DNA of 64,000 bases from Oceanospirillum sediminis (lineage in GTDB: Bacteria; Pseudomonadota; Gammaproteobacteria; Pseudomonadales; Halomonadaceae), in contig NZ_JACJFM010000010.1 of assembly GCF_014164585.1 (NCBI RefSeq), positions 62,001-126,000 on the forward strand, in the 5' to 3' direction. The position numbers and the translations under genes were made by a program. Below the pieces are notes generated by a model. It saw only the letters and a program-made list of their open reading frames with translations. It was not told the origin of the DNA and ran no database searches. Each line of letters begins with the position of its first letter. Position 1 is the first letter of the stretch. Positions 1 through 7,415 of the stretch are shown piece after piece.

Positions 1-1543
1 CAGGGCTACCCAGATGTTTCAGTTCAGCTGCCTTGACGGCAGATAATAGCTGTTCAGCAACGTTTTTCCCCTGAATACTGTCCATCTCTGGCAATAATAC
101 AACGAACTCTTCTCCGCCGTAACGTGCCAGCATGCCCTGACAGGTCTCCATCTCTTGTAGCAGAAGCTGTGCTACATGGTAAAGACAATGGTCTCCGGCA
201 TGGTGCCCATAGCGATCATTAAACAGTTTAAAATTATCAATATCTATAATGATAAGACAAAGAGGATGGGAGTAACGTGTACAGTGTCGCCACAAAGTCT
301 GAAGTTCCTGCTCAAAGCGTCGCCGGTTTGGAATTTGTGTCAGGGTATCGGTTTCACTGAGCATCTGTAGCTGATTGTTCAGAGTTTTAAGCTGTTGATT
401 CGCATCCTCAGCCTCTTGTCTGGCTTCTATTAACTCCTGCTCTGCTTTTCTTCTGGCTTCGACAAATATAGAAAAGGCTTTGCCCATGTCGGAGATTTCA
501 TCCTCGCCATCCACGGGGATTTCTGGATGTTTGCCTTCCATATGGAGGTGCATAACCTGTTGCAGATCGTCCAGGCGTCTGACTACTTTTTCCCGGATAA
601 ACAGTACAGTAAGTACCATCAACAGCACGAAAATGACACTGAAAATGGCTATCATCCGAAAGGTTTCGCTGACCAGTTGCTGATACGTTGCAGTAGCATC
701 CATAGCCGTTTTCTTTAACGTCAGGAAGTAATTATAACTGCTGGTAGTCAGCTTCTGGGCGTATAAACGGGCCTGTCTGACCGCAGCCAGAGAGGCTCTC
801 TGACTGACCAGAACCGGGCGCCGGAATTCAAATGCATCTGATACGACAGGGGTTAGCTGGCTCAGGTACTGTTGCTGAAAAGGCGATAATGATGGCAGAT
901 TTTTCAGATACCCCAGAATCTTGTGGGCGCTGAGTTCCAGACGACGCAGTTGTCCCGCTTTTTCGGAACTCAGTGCCAGAGAGGCATAGCTCAGAGCTGC
1001 CAGTGCATAGGCATTAAACGCAGGGTCAATCGCCTCTGGTGAAGCCAGTCCCTGTTCCATGGATTTTAACCGGGCCAGCAGGTCATTCAGTTTCTCCTGC
1101 TGACGCAGTTGAAATGATTGTTCTTCACTTAGTTTGTCAGCCAGTTTTTTCAGGCTATCAAAGTAAGGTTTCTGCCAGCGATCCAGTTCCGCCAGTTGTA
1201 AACGTTCCAGCTCACTGGCTGGCTCAATCTCATTTCTGACGTTCTGGTAGATCCGCAACAGATCCTGATCAATAGGAGGAATATCTGAGGCCGTTCTTCT
1301 GGCTCCCATCAGACTTTCCAGTGCCTGGGCGGCAATGACTTCTGCATCACGGCTCAGCTCCGCCGCATACATGGTACGCTCGAAATGACTGCCACTTAAT
1401 ACAGAAAAGCCCCGGCTCTGCTCCTGCAGAGCCCGGATATTATGCCAGGTGGTCAGCAGATAAAATCCCATGACACCAATAAGAATCAGTGTCAGTCTTA
1501 CCCCTATCCCTTTCAGGGAGAATCCTTGTCTATTATCTTTCAC
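1..1543 (-). CDS. Membrane-bound diguanylate cyclase (TM-sensor-TM-HAMP-GGDEF), 3' end cut by window
   Basis: Read by translating the complement; the reading frame is open to the window edge, so the C-terminus is missing. It starts at a GTG (1543) preceded by a CAGGAC ribosome site. Seen in order: a first transmembrane helix close to the N-terminus, a largely helical region of about 210 residues that is probably periplasmic, a second transmembrane helix, a HAMP-like stretch, a coiled coil and a GGDEF domain with an intact GGEEF signature. The expected activity is synthesis of c-di-GMP from two GTP. The inhibitory RxxD site normally five residues before GGEEF is absent (that position reads TCQG), so product inhibition may be lost. 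The gene lies 64 nt behind a periplasmic binding protein on the same strand, which may supply its input. Confidence 0.9.
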   Translation of the reverse strand, partial: MKDNRQGFSLKGIGVRLTLILIGVMGFYLLTTWHNIRALQEQSRGFSVLSGSHFERTMYAAELSRDAEVIAAQALESLMGARRTASDIPPIDQDLLRIYQNVRNEIEPASELERLQLAELDRWQKPYFDSLKKLADKLSEEQSFQLRQQEKLNDLLARLKSMEQGLASPEAIDPAFNAYALAALSYASLALSSEKAGQLRRLELSAHKILGYLKNLPSLSPFQQQYLSQLTPVVSDAFEFRRPVLVSQRASLAAVRQARLYAQKLTTSSYNYFLTLKKTAMDATATYQQLVSETFRMIAIFSVIFVLLMVLTVLFIREKVVRRLDDLQQVMHLHMEGKHPEIPVDGEDEISDMGKAFSIFVEARRKAEQELIEARQEAEDANQQLKTLNNQLQMLSETDTLTQIPNRRRFEQELQTLWRHCTRYSHPLCLIIIDIDNFKLFNDRYGHHAGDHCLYHVAQLLLQEMETCQGMLARYGGEEFVVLLPEMDSIQGKNVAEQLLSAVKAAELKHLGSP

Positions 1544-1607
1544 TGTCCTGGACCAAATGCTTCTGGGTGAATCAGAAATTTTCCTATCGGATGCTAATTA
1601 CCGAATC

Positions 1608-2651
1608 CTATTTAAATGGTGGTGCAAAGAGCACGCCACCTTTACTCCAGAGCTGATTCAACCCTCGCTCCATACCAATGGGAGTGTCAGGTCCAAAGTG
1701 CCGGTTATAAATTTCACCATAATTGCCGATGGCTTGTATCACACGATAGGCCCACTGATTATCTAATCCCAGCTGCTTGCCGATATTTCCCCTGACTCCC
1801 AGCAGGTTAAGGGTTTCTGCATCTCTGCTGTGTTTGAGGATCTGGTCAGTATTCTGCGCGGTAATCCCTTTCTCTTCAGCCAGAATGACAGCATGGACCA
1901 CGGCACGAACAATTCTTTCCCATTGAGGGTCATTATTTCTGACCTTAGGGCCGATCGGTTCTCTGGATATGCTTTCTGGCAGAATCAGGTAGTCATCCGG
2001 ATTGGTTGCACGGTTAGCTCTGTTTGTCGCCAGGTTCATTCGATCTGCAGTATAGGCATCGCAACTGCCACGAAAAAAACTATCCCCGTTACTGCTCACG
2101 ACCTTAGCGTTAATATCACGCCCCTTCAGCATATCAGCCAGGTTCTGGTAACTGGTGGTGTTTTCTGTAGCGCATACGGTTTTGCCTTCCAGGTCTTCCA
2201 GTGATTGAATACCGGAGCTTTTACGTACAATAAAACCCTGACCGTCAAACAGGTAAATCGCCGGAAAGTTCACTGCATAATTATACTCCCGACCCAGAGT
2301 CCAGGTTGAGCTGTACATCACAACATCCGTTTTATTCTCAATTAATGAGGTGAAACGACTTTTGGCACCGACTTCGATATAACGCACATAATCCGGGTTA
2401 TGCAGTACCGCTGCAGCAACGCCTTTACAGAAATCGACATAAAAACCCTGCCAGTGGCCTTCGCTATTAATTGCGCTGCGTCCGGGGTCATCCGGGAATA
2501 CTCCACAATTCAGGTCTCCGCGTTGCTGTACTTTTTTGAGCGTAGATATTCCATCTGCAGTACCCAATGCGCTGACAGAAAATAAGCATAAGCCTGCAAT
2601 GGCAGATCCTGACAGAAATGAGCGAAAACGACGGAAACCCGGTAAATACAT
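1608..2651 (-). CDS. Periplasmic amino-acid binding protein, family 3 (AapJ/BztA type), no transporter partner
   Basis: About 347 residues. I place the start at the ATG ending at 2651 rather than at 2729, because it has a GAGGA site seven bases upstream and puts a normal signal peptide (basic n-region, hydrophobic core, then about residue 32) at the N-terminus. The mature protein has the look of the general L-amino-acid binding proteins AapJ/BztA: LNCGV near the start, a GFYVDFCKGVA segment, a TLGREYNYAVNFPA segment and a GKTVCATENTTS segment. Known members feed an ABC permease encoded right next to them; here no permease or ATPase follows. The next gene on the strand is a membrane diguanylate cyclase. 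I infer a sensory rather than a transport role, though use by a permease encoded elsewhere is possible. Confidence 0.88.
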   Translation of the reverse strand: MYLPGFRRFRSFLSGSAIAGLCLFSVSALGTADGISTLKKVQQRGDLNCGVFPDDPGRSAINSEGHWQGFYVDFCKGVAAAVLHNPDYVRYIEVGAKSRFTSLIENKTDVVMYSSTWTLGREYNYAVNFPAIYLFDGQGFIVRKSSGIQSLEDLEGKTVCATENTTSYQNLADMLKGRDINAKVVSSNGDSFFRGSCDAYTADRMNLATNRANRATNPDDYLILPESISREPIGPKVRNNDPQWERIVRAVVHAVILAEEKGITAQNTDQILKHSRDAETLNLLGVRGNIGKQLGLDNQWAYRVIQAIGNYGEIYNRHFGPDTPIGMERGLNQLWSKGGVLFAPPFK

Positions 2652-2838
2652 AAATATCCTCGGTCTGGAAAGGGACTGCAAGCGAAGGTAGATGACCTGG
2701 CCTGATAGGAAAAACTTCACTCTGGACAATAAGTTCCTGAAATATCGAACAGATCATAAAGAGGTTTATCCGGATAGTAAATTATCTGGCCTGCGTACAC
2801 AGGAGAGGAGTAAATCAGGCTTTTACATTTATTTTATG

Positions 2839-2875
2839 ATAGTTTTTGACAATTATAAAAATAGATTTAATCGAT
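2839..2875 (+). promoter_or_regulatory. Candidate OxyR operator upstream of ahpC
   Basis: Four tetramers are spaced exactly as in the OxyR consensus (ATAG-N7-CTAT-N7-ATAG-N7-CTAT): ATAG at 2839, CAAT at 2850, ATAG at 2861, CGAT at 2872, each separated by seven bases. Two half-sites match fully and two match three of four. It lies about 115 bp upstream of ahpC, with oxyR itself about 3 kb downstream, so direct peroxide-induced activation is the likely role. Confidence 0.75.
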
Positions 2876-2989
2876 TTTTTTAATTTAATCGCTCCCTTTA
2901 TTATTACTCCTGTCTTCAGCGCACAGAGCGCTTCACCAGGAAACGGAATCTCCGATCCTGGATAACGAATCAATATCTGGAGTATGACA

Positions 2990-3556
2990 ATGCCTCAAGC
3001 AATTAACACTGAAATCAAACCATTTAATGCCACTGCTTTCCGTCAGGGTGAGTTTGTTGAGATTTCTGAAGCGGACCTGAAAGGTAAATGGTCTGTTGTG
3101 TTTTTCTACCCTGCAGACTTTACCTTTGTATGTCCAACTGAGCTGGGCGATCTGGCGGATCATTACGAAGAGCTGCAGAAACTGGGTGTAGAAGTGTTCT
3201 CTGTATCGACGGATACTCACTTTACACACAAAGCATGGCATGACAGCTCAGACACCATTGGTAAAATTCAGTACTACATGGTGGGTGATCAGACTGGCAC
3301 TATCACCAATAACTTCGGTGTTATGCGTGAAGGTCTGGGTCTGGCAGATCGTGCGACTTTCCTGATTGATCCGGAAGGTATTATTCAGGCGATGGAAGTG
3401 ACCGCAGAAGGTATCGGTCGTGATGCCTCTGACCTGATGCGTAAAGTGAAAGCGGCTCAGTATGTTGCAGCGCACCCAGGTGAAGTATGTCCGGCTAAGT
3501 GGAAAGAAGGTGAAGAAACTCTGGCTCCTTCTCTGGATCTGGTTGGCAAGATCTGA
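2990..3556 (+). CDS. ahpC: Alkyl hydroperoxide reductase peroxiredoxin subunit C
   Basis: A typical 2-Cys peroxiredoxin that reduces hydrogen peroxide and organic hydroperoxides in the cytoplasm. The peroxidatic cysteine is C48 in FTFVCPTE and the resolving cysteine C167 in GEVCPAKW. The length (188 residues) matches enterobacterial AhpC (187). An earlier ATG exists at 2984, but GGAG lies one base from it and seven from the ATG at 2990, so the latter is preferred. ahpF follows after 110 nt. The candidate OxyR site upstream points to peroxide induction. Confidence 0.97.
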   Translation: MPQAINTEIKPFNATAFRQGEFVEISEADLKGKWSVVFFYPADFTFVCPTELGDLADHYEELQKLGVEVFSVSTDTHFTHKAWHDSSDTIGKIQYYMVGDQTGTITNNFGVMREGLGLADRATFLIDPEGIIQAMEVTAEGIGRDASDLMRKVKAAQYVAAHPGEVCPAKWKEGEETLAPSLDLVGKI

Positions 3557-3666
3557 TTCGGTTCAGTTACCGCAATCACAGAGGCTGTGCGTTCTGCACC
3601 GCCTCTGACGCTTAGCTCTTTCTTCTTACTTCACAGCGGAACGGTCTTCAGAGACAGGAGAATCCC

Positions 3667-5295
3667 ATGCTAGACAATAATCTGAAACAGCAATTACAGA
3701 CCTATTTACAGAATCTGAAAAGCCCTGTTGAACTGATCACCGTATCCGACAACAGTGCTAAAGCGAATGAATTATCTGCTCTGGCGGCTGATATTGCATC
3801 ACTATCCGATCATGTCAGTCAGGTTGAGGCAGGTGATACGTTTTCCCAGGAGCGTAAACCGACTCTGATTGTGCGTTCTGTTGCAACCGGCAGTCTGATT
3901 CGTTTCTCCGGTATTCCTATGGGGCATGAGTTTACCTCTCTGGTGCTGGCTCTGCTCCACTCAGGTGGGCATCCAATGAAACTGGATGATGAGGTGATTG
4001 AACAGATTCGCAACCTGGACGGTGAATATCGTTTTGAGACTTATGTCTCGCTGAGCTGTCAGAACTGCCCGGATGTTGTTCAGGCTCTGAATATGATGAC
4101 TGTGCTGAATCCGAAGATCAGTAATGTCATGATTGATGGAGCCTTATTCCAGGAGGAAGTGTCCGAGCGCAATATTATGGCTGTGCCCTCCGTGTATCTG
4201 AACGGCGAGCTGTTTGTTCAGGGGCGGACCAGTATTGAAGAGATCCTGAATAAACTGGATACCGGAGCGTCTGCTCGTCAGGCAGAAAAACTGGCTCAGA
4301 AAGAAACCTTTGATATGCTGGTGGTTGGTGGAGGCCCTGCGGGTGCTTCTGCAGCAATTTATGCTGCGCGTAAAGGCATTAATACCGGTCTGGTAGCCAG
4401 CCGCTTTGGTGGTCAGGTTCAGGATACGCTGGCGATTGAAAACTTTATTTCGGTAAAAGCGACCGAAGGACCAAAACTGGCAGCGCATCTGGAAGAACAC
4501 GTACGTGACTACGATGTGGATATTATGCAGAATCAGTCTGTTGTGGCGATCAAAGGCACTGATCAGGCAGGTGGCCTGACTGAAGTCACTCTGGAAAATG
4601 GTGCGGTGCTGAAAAGCCGTTCAGTATTGTTGGCAACCGGAGCGCGCTGGAGAGAGATGAATGTACCTGGAGAGCAGGAGTATCGTGGCAAAGGTGTAGC
4701 CTATTGCCCACACTGTGATGGCCCTTTGTTTAAAGGCAAAAAAGTCGCTGTAATTGGCGGGGGGAACTCGGGTATCGAAGCCGCTATTGATCTGGCCGGT
4801 ATTACTGAGCACGTGACTGTACTTGAGTTCAGCGATGTACTGCGGGCTGATGAGGTCCTGCAGAAGAAAGCCCGCTCTATGGGGAATATTGATATCATCA
4901 TGCAGGCTCAGACAACAGAGGTACTGGGCGATGGTTCAAAAGTGAATGGTCTGGCTTATACCGACAGAACGACGGGTGAAAACCATACCCTGGAACTGGC
5001 TGGTATCTTTGTTCAGATTGGTCTGGTGCCTAATACTGAATTCCTGAAAGGTCAGGGGGATCAGGCTGATGCACTTGAACTCACACCAAGGGGCGAAATT
5101 GTTGTGGGTCGTCGCGGTGAGACCAGTCTGCCCGGAGTTTTTGCAGCAGGAGATGTGACAGACTCACCATATAAGCAAATTATTATCGCTATGGGTGATG
5201 GGGCTAATGCCGCTCTGGGAGCCTTCGATTATCTGATAAGAACGCCGGTTGTGGGCGAGGTAACCGAGGAAGAGGCTGAAGCGGAACCGGTATAA
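3667..5295 (+). CDS. ahpF: Alkyl hydroperoxide reductase flavoprotein subunit F
   Basis: An NADH-dependent flavoprotein disulfide reductase that recycles AhpC. The 542 residues hold an N-terminal tandem thioredoxin-fold domain with CQNC (C131, C134), an FAD-binding GGGPAG at 221-226, the redox CPHC (C347, C350) and an NAD-binding GGGNSG near residue 365. The length exceeds E. coli AhpF (521) mainly through an acidic C-terminal tail. An AGGAG site precedes the ATG. It is probably cotranscribed with ahpC, and a strong bidirectional hairpin terminator follows. Confidence 0.97.
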   Translation: MLDNNLKQQLQTYLQNLKSPVELITVSDNSAKANELSALAADIASLSDHVSQVEAGDTFSQERKPTLIVRSVATGSLIRFSGIPMGHEFTSLVLALLHSGGHPMKLDDEVIEQIRNLDGEYRFETYVSLSCQNCPDVVQALNMMTVLNPKISNVMIDGALFQEEVSERNIMAVPSVYLNGELFVQGRTSIEEILNKLDTGASARQAEKLAQKETFDMLVVGGGPAGASAAIYAARKGINTGLVASRFGGQVQDTLAIENFISVKATEGPKLAAHLEEHVRDYDVDIMQNQSVVAIKGTDQAGGLTEVTLENGAVLKSRSVLLATGARWREMNVPGEQEYRGKGVAYCPHCDGPLFKGKKVAVIGGGNSGIEAAIDLAGITEHVTVLEFSDVLRADEVLQKKARSMGNIDIIMQAQTTEVLGDGSKVNGLAYTDRTTGENHTLELAGIFVQIGLVPNTEFLKGQGDQADALELTPRGEIVVGRRGETSLPGVFAAGDVTDSPYKQIIIAMGDGANAALGAFDYLIRTPVVGEVTEEEAEAEPV

Positions 5296-5324
5296 CTCTG
5301 TGATTGAATATAGCCGTTGTGCTG

Positions 5325-5366
5325 AATAAAAACGCCGATACCTGAAAAGGTATTGGCGCTTTTATT
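5325..5366. terminator. Bidirectional terminator between ahpF and oxyR
   Basis: Two 19-nt arms (5325-5343 and 5348-5366) with only two mismatches enclose a GAAA loop. They are flanked by an A-run on the left and a T-run on the right, so the element can end both the ahpCF and the convergent oxyR transcript. Confidence 0.85.
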
Positions 5367-5378
5367 CGTATCAAGCCG

Positions 5379-6272
5379 TTAAATGATATCCTGCATTTGT
5401 TGTTTGACGCAGGCGACTACCGCCCGGACACAGGCCATACGGGAATATCCCGGACGTACCAGCAGAGAAATTTGTCGGGTAGGCTGAGGTTGTTCAAAAG
5501 GCAGATAACGTGCGCCATCATGATGTCTGTGCAGGCAAGCCAGTCTGGGTAAAAGCGTCATACCTGAACCACTGGCGACCATATAACGCAGGGTTTCCAG
5601 ACTGGTGGCCTGGAAGCGATGATCTTCTCTGGCTCCGGCAGTAAAACAGTATCCCAGAGCCTGATCTCTGAGACAGTGGCCATCTTCCAGTGTCAGGATA
5701 GGCTGATTATTAAGATCGTCAAATGTAACAGCCTCTTTCTGTGCCAGAGGATGATTATCCGCCACGGTCACATCCAGAGGTTCAGCAAACAGGTCGTAGC
5801 GTTCAACCCCTTTCATATCATCCAGCCAGGGCAAAATAAGCACATCCAGGCTGCCTTCATTCAACTCCTGCATCAGTATTCGGGTCTGCTTTTCATGCAG
5901 ATAAAAGCGGATATCCGGCAGCTTCTGGTGCAGAGCCCCCATGATATGTGGCAACAGGTAGGGAGCCAGAGTAGGAATCATTCCGACATGCAAGTCCCCC
6001 GATAGCGGGTCCAGCAGCTCTCGGGCGGTATCCTCAAATACTCGCGCTGCTCCCAGCACTTCCCTGGCTTTCAGCACCAGTTGTTCTCCCGCAGGCGTCA
6101 GCATGACATTTCGACGGTGGCGCTCTACCAGTTGCAGGGATAGTTGTTCTTCCAGCTTCATAATCTGACCACTCAGGGTCGGCTGGCTGACAAAGCAGGC
6201 TTCCGCTGCTTTACCGAAATGCCGATAGCGATCAATCGCATCGAGATATTCCAGATCACGAAGTTTTACCAT
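5379..6272 (-). CDS. oxyR: Peroxide-sensing LysR-type activator OxyR
   Basis: A LysR-family regulator of 297 residues: N-terminal winged helix-turn-helix (about 1-60) and a C-terminal substrate-binding-like domain. The redox-sensing pair of OxyR is present as GHC200LRDQALGYC209, with the nine-residue separation of E. coli C199/C208, so this is OxyR rather than a generic LysR protein. The frame is open back to 6416, but OxyR homology begins at the ATG ending at 6272. It converges with ahpCF, which carries a matching candidate operator. Confidence 0.96.
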   Translation of the reverse strand: MVKLRDLEYLDAIDRYRHFGKAAEACFVSQPTLSGQIMKLEEQLSLQLVERHRRNVMLTPAGEQLVLKAREVLGAARVFEDTARELLDPLSGDLHVGMIPTLAPYLLPHIMGALHQKLPDIRFYLHEKQTRILMQELNEGSLDVLILPWLDDMKGVERYDLFAEPLDVTVADNHPLAQKEAVTFDDLNNQPILTLEDGHCLRDQALGYCFTAGAREDHRFQATSLETLRYMVASGSGMTLLPRLACLHRHHDGARYLPFEQPQPTRQISLLVRPGYSRMACVRAVVACVKQQMQDII

Positions 6273-6669
6273 ACAAGATATTTCCCCATCGGTTGAAGCA
6301 GGTAAGGCACAAGCTGAAAAGACTGAATCCTGACATATGATCAGATTATAAGGCCAGAGCAGGTAACAACAATCGGTATCGCCTGTCTGATTACCCGTAT
6401 TATTTTCATACAGCAATAAATGTAAAAAATCATGCTGTAAAAGGCCTGTAGTTGCAGGGGATAGAAGGACTTATTTGATGCAGGTCAAATAAGTCCTTAT
6501 TTTTATATGAGCTGTCTAATTAAGTGATGTCTAACAGGTATTTTGCAGCTACCTTAATAAGGCAGAAAAGATAATGAATTGTTCGGATCAGGGCTTACTG
6601 GGCAATATGCCCCAGAATATATCCGGAGACGGTTACACTGTGTTACTTCCGGTAATGGAGAGCAGATCT
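6273..6669. other. Intergenic region between oxyR and a small coiled-coil gene
   Basis: About 400 nt holding the oxyR promoter region and the 14-bp inverted repeat at 6465-6498. An open frame runs through part of it in line with the downstream small gene (possible start at 6574), but its residues look non-coding and it lacks a good ribosome site. Confidence 0.5.
6465..6498. repeat. Perfect 14-bp inverted repeat, operator or terminator-like hairpin
   Basis: The arms 6465-6478 and 6485-6498 are perfect complements around a six-base spacer (TGCAGG). The right arm is followed by ATTTTTAT, so on the + strand it resembles an intrinsic terminator. Yet no + strand gene ends upstream, since oxyR is divergent here. 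It could be an attenuator or dimer-binding operator for the small gene downstream. Confidence 0.7.
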
Positions 6670-6855
6670 ATGATATCTCAGTCCCATATTGATCGTTTAA
6701 ATAATGCCAGATCCCGTTGTGACGAGCTGGAAGCTACGATGATCGAGATACAGCAAAAAATTGAACGGCGGAGAAAGCTTTTGTCGGAGCATATCAAGCA
6801 GTTACAAATCAGCCTGGAAAAAAAGCAGGATTCAGCAGAAAAAACACCTCAGTAA
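6670..6855 (+). CDS. Small charged coiled-coil protein, unknown function (paralogue 1)
   Basis: 61 residues from the ATG at 6670, which has GGAG eleven bases upstream. In-frame earlier starts exist at 6574 and 6655. The protein is almost entirely predicted helix, rich in E, K, R and Q, with no signal peptide or membrane segment. Residues from LEATMIEIQQ onward align without gaps to LEVCMMEFQQ in the next small gene (10 of 33 identical, many others conservative), which supports both as real genes. I do not recognise the family. Confidence 0.55.
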   Translation: MISQSHIDRLNNARSRCDELEATMIEIQQKIERRRKLLSEHIKQLQISLEKKQDSAEKTPQ

Positions 6856-7018
6856 TACCTCTTTATAAGCTATGGCGGCGGGTTCTCGTCGCTATAGTCT
6901 GGCACATATCATGCTTACTTTTTATTATCCAGGTACTGGATGATTCCCTCTGCTGTTCACTTTTACCCCACAGAATATGAGCAGTAAGGTCCGATGGACT
7001 GATAAAAAGGACAAGCTG

Positions 7019-7204
7019 ATGAAAAGGAATCTTAATATTATGAGGCAAGCTGATTTCAGCCGCTCGCTTGAGCTGGAGGTCTGTATGATGGAATTTCAGC
7101 AAGACCTGAAAGTAAAAGGGGCACGTATTGCCAGTAATATGTTGCAGATGAAAAAAAGCCTGACCCGGAAAAGGTCAGGCCGGAGTAATCTGTACCACCT
7201 GTAA
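7019..7204 (+). CDS. Small basic coiled-coil protein, unknown function (paralogue 2)
   Basis: 61 residues from the ATG at 7019, preceded by AAAAGGAC. An earlier in-frame ATG lies at 6977. It is helical and strongly basic at the C-terminus, and aligns without gaps over 33 residues to the preceding small protein. Its last codons overlap a hairpin (7158-7180) that reads as a terminator on the opposite strand, so the true C-terminus may be under dual constraint. Function unknown; a cytoplasmic or nucleic-acid-associated role is only a guess from charge. Confidence 0.5.
   Translation: MKRNLNIMRQADFSRSLELEVCMMEFQQDLKVKGARIASNMLQMKKSLTRKRSGRSNLYHL
7151..7180 (-). terminator. Intrinsic terminator reading leftward
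   Basis: GCCTGACC (7158-7165) pairs perfectly with GGTCAGGC (7173-7180), and the A-run 7151-7157 gives a T-run on the minus strand. It would stop leftward transcription coming from putA and lies inside the end of a small + strand gene. Confidence 0.6.
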
Positions 7205-7238
7205 AACAGTGCCCCCTGACTATGGGGGCTGTTTTATT
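7203..7238. terminator. Bidirectional hairpin terminator after the small gene
   Basis: Arms AAAACAG..CCCCC and GGGGGCTGTTTT with a two-base bulge enclose TGACTAT. The A-run on the left and the T-rich right flank suit termination in both directions, between the small + strand gene and leftward putA. Confidence 0.65.
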
Positions 7239-7415
7239 TATGGCCGTGTCGCTCTCTAAGACATAGCAAAAGCCCTGATGAAGGGCGCTGTCTATCTGAT
7301 CCGGACAAAATATCTTATCCGTATTCAGTAAACAGACCCCGGAATCTGGCGGGACAAGCCTGATTCCGGTACAGACAGAACAACCCGCATCAGTGGATTG
7401 TTCCGGATAGCGTGA

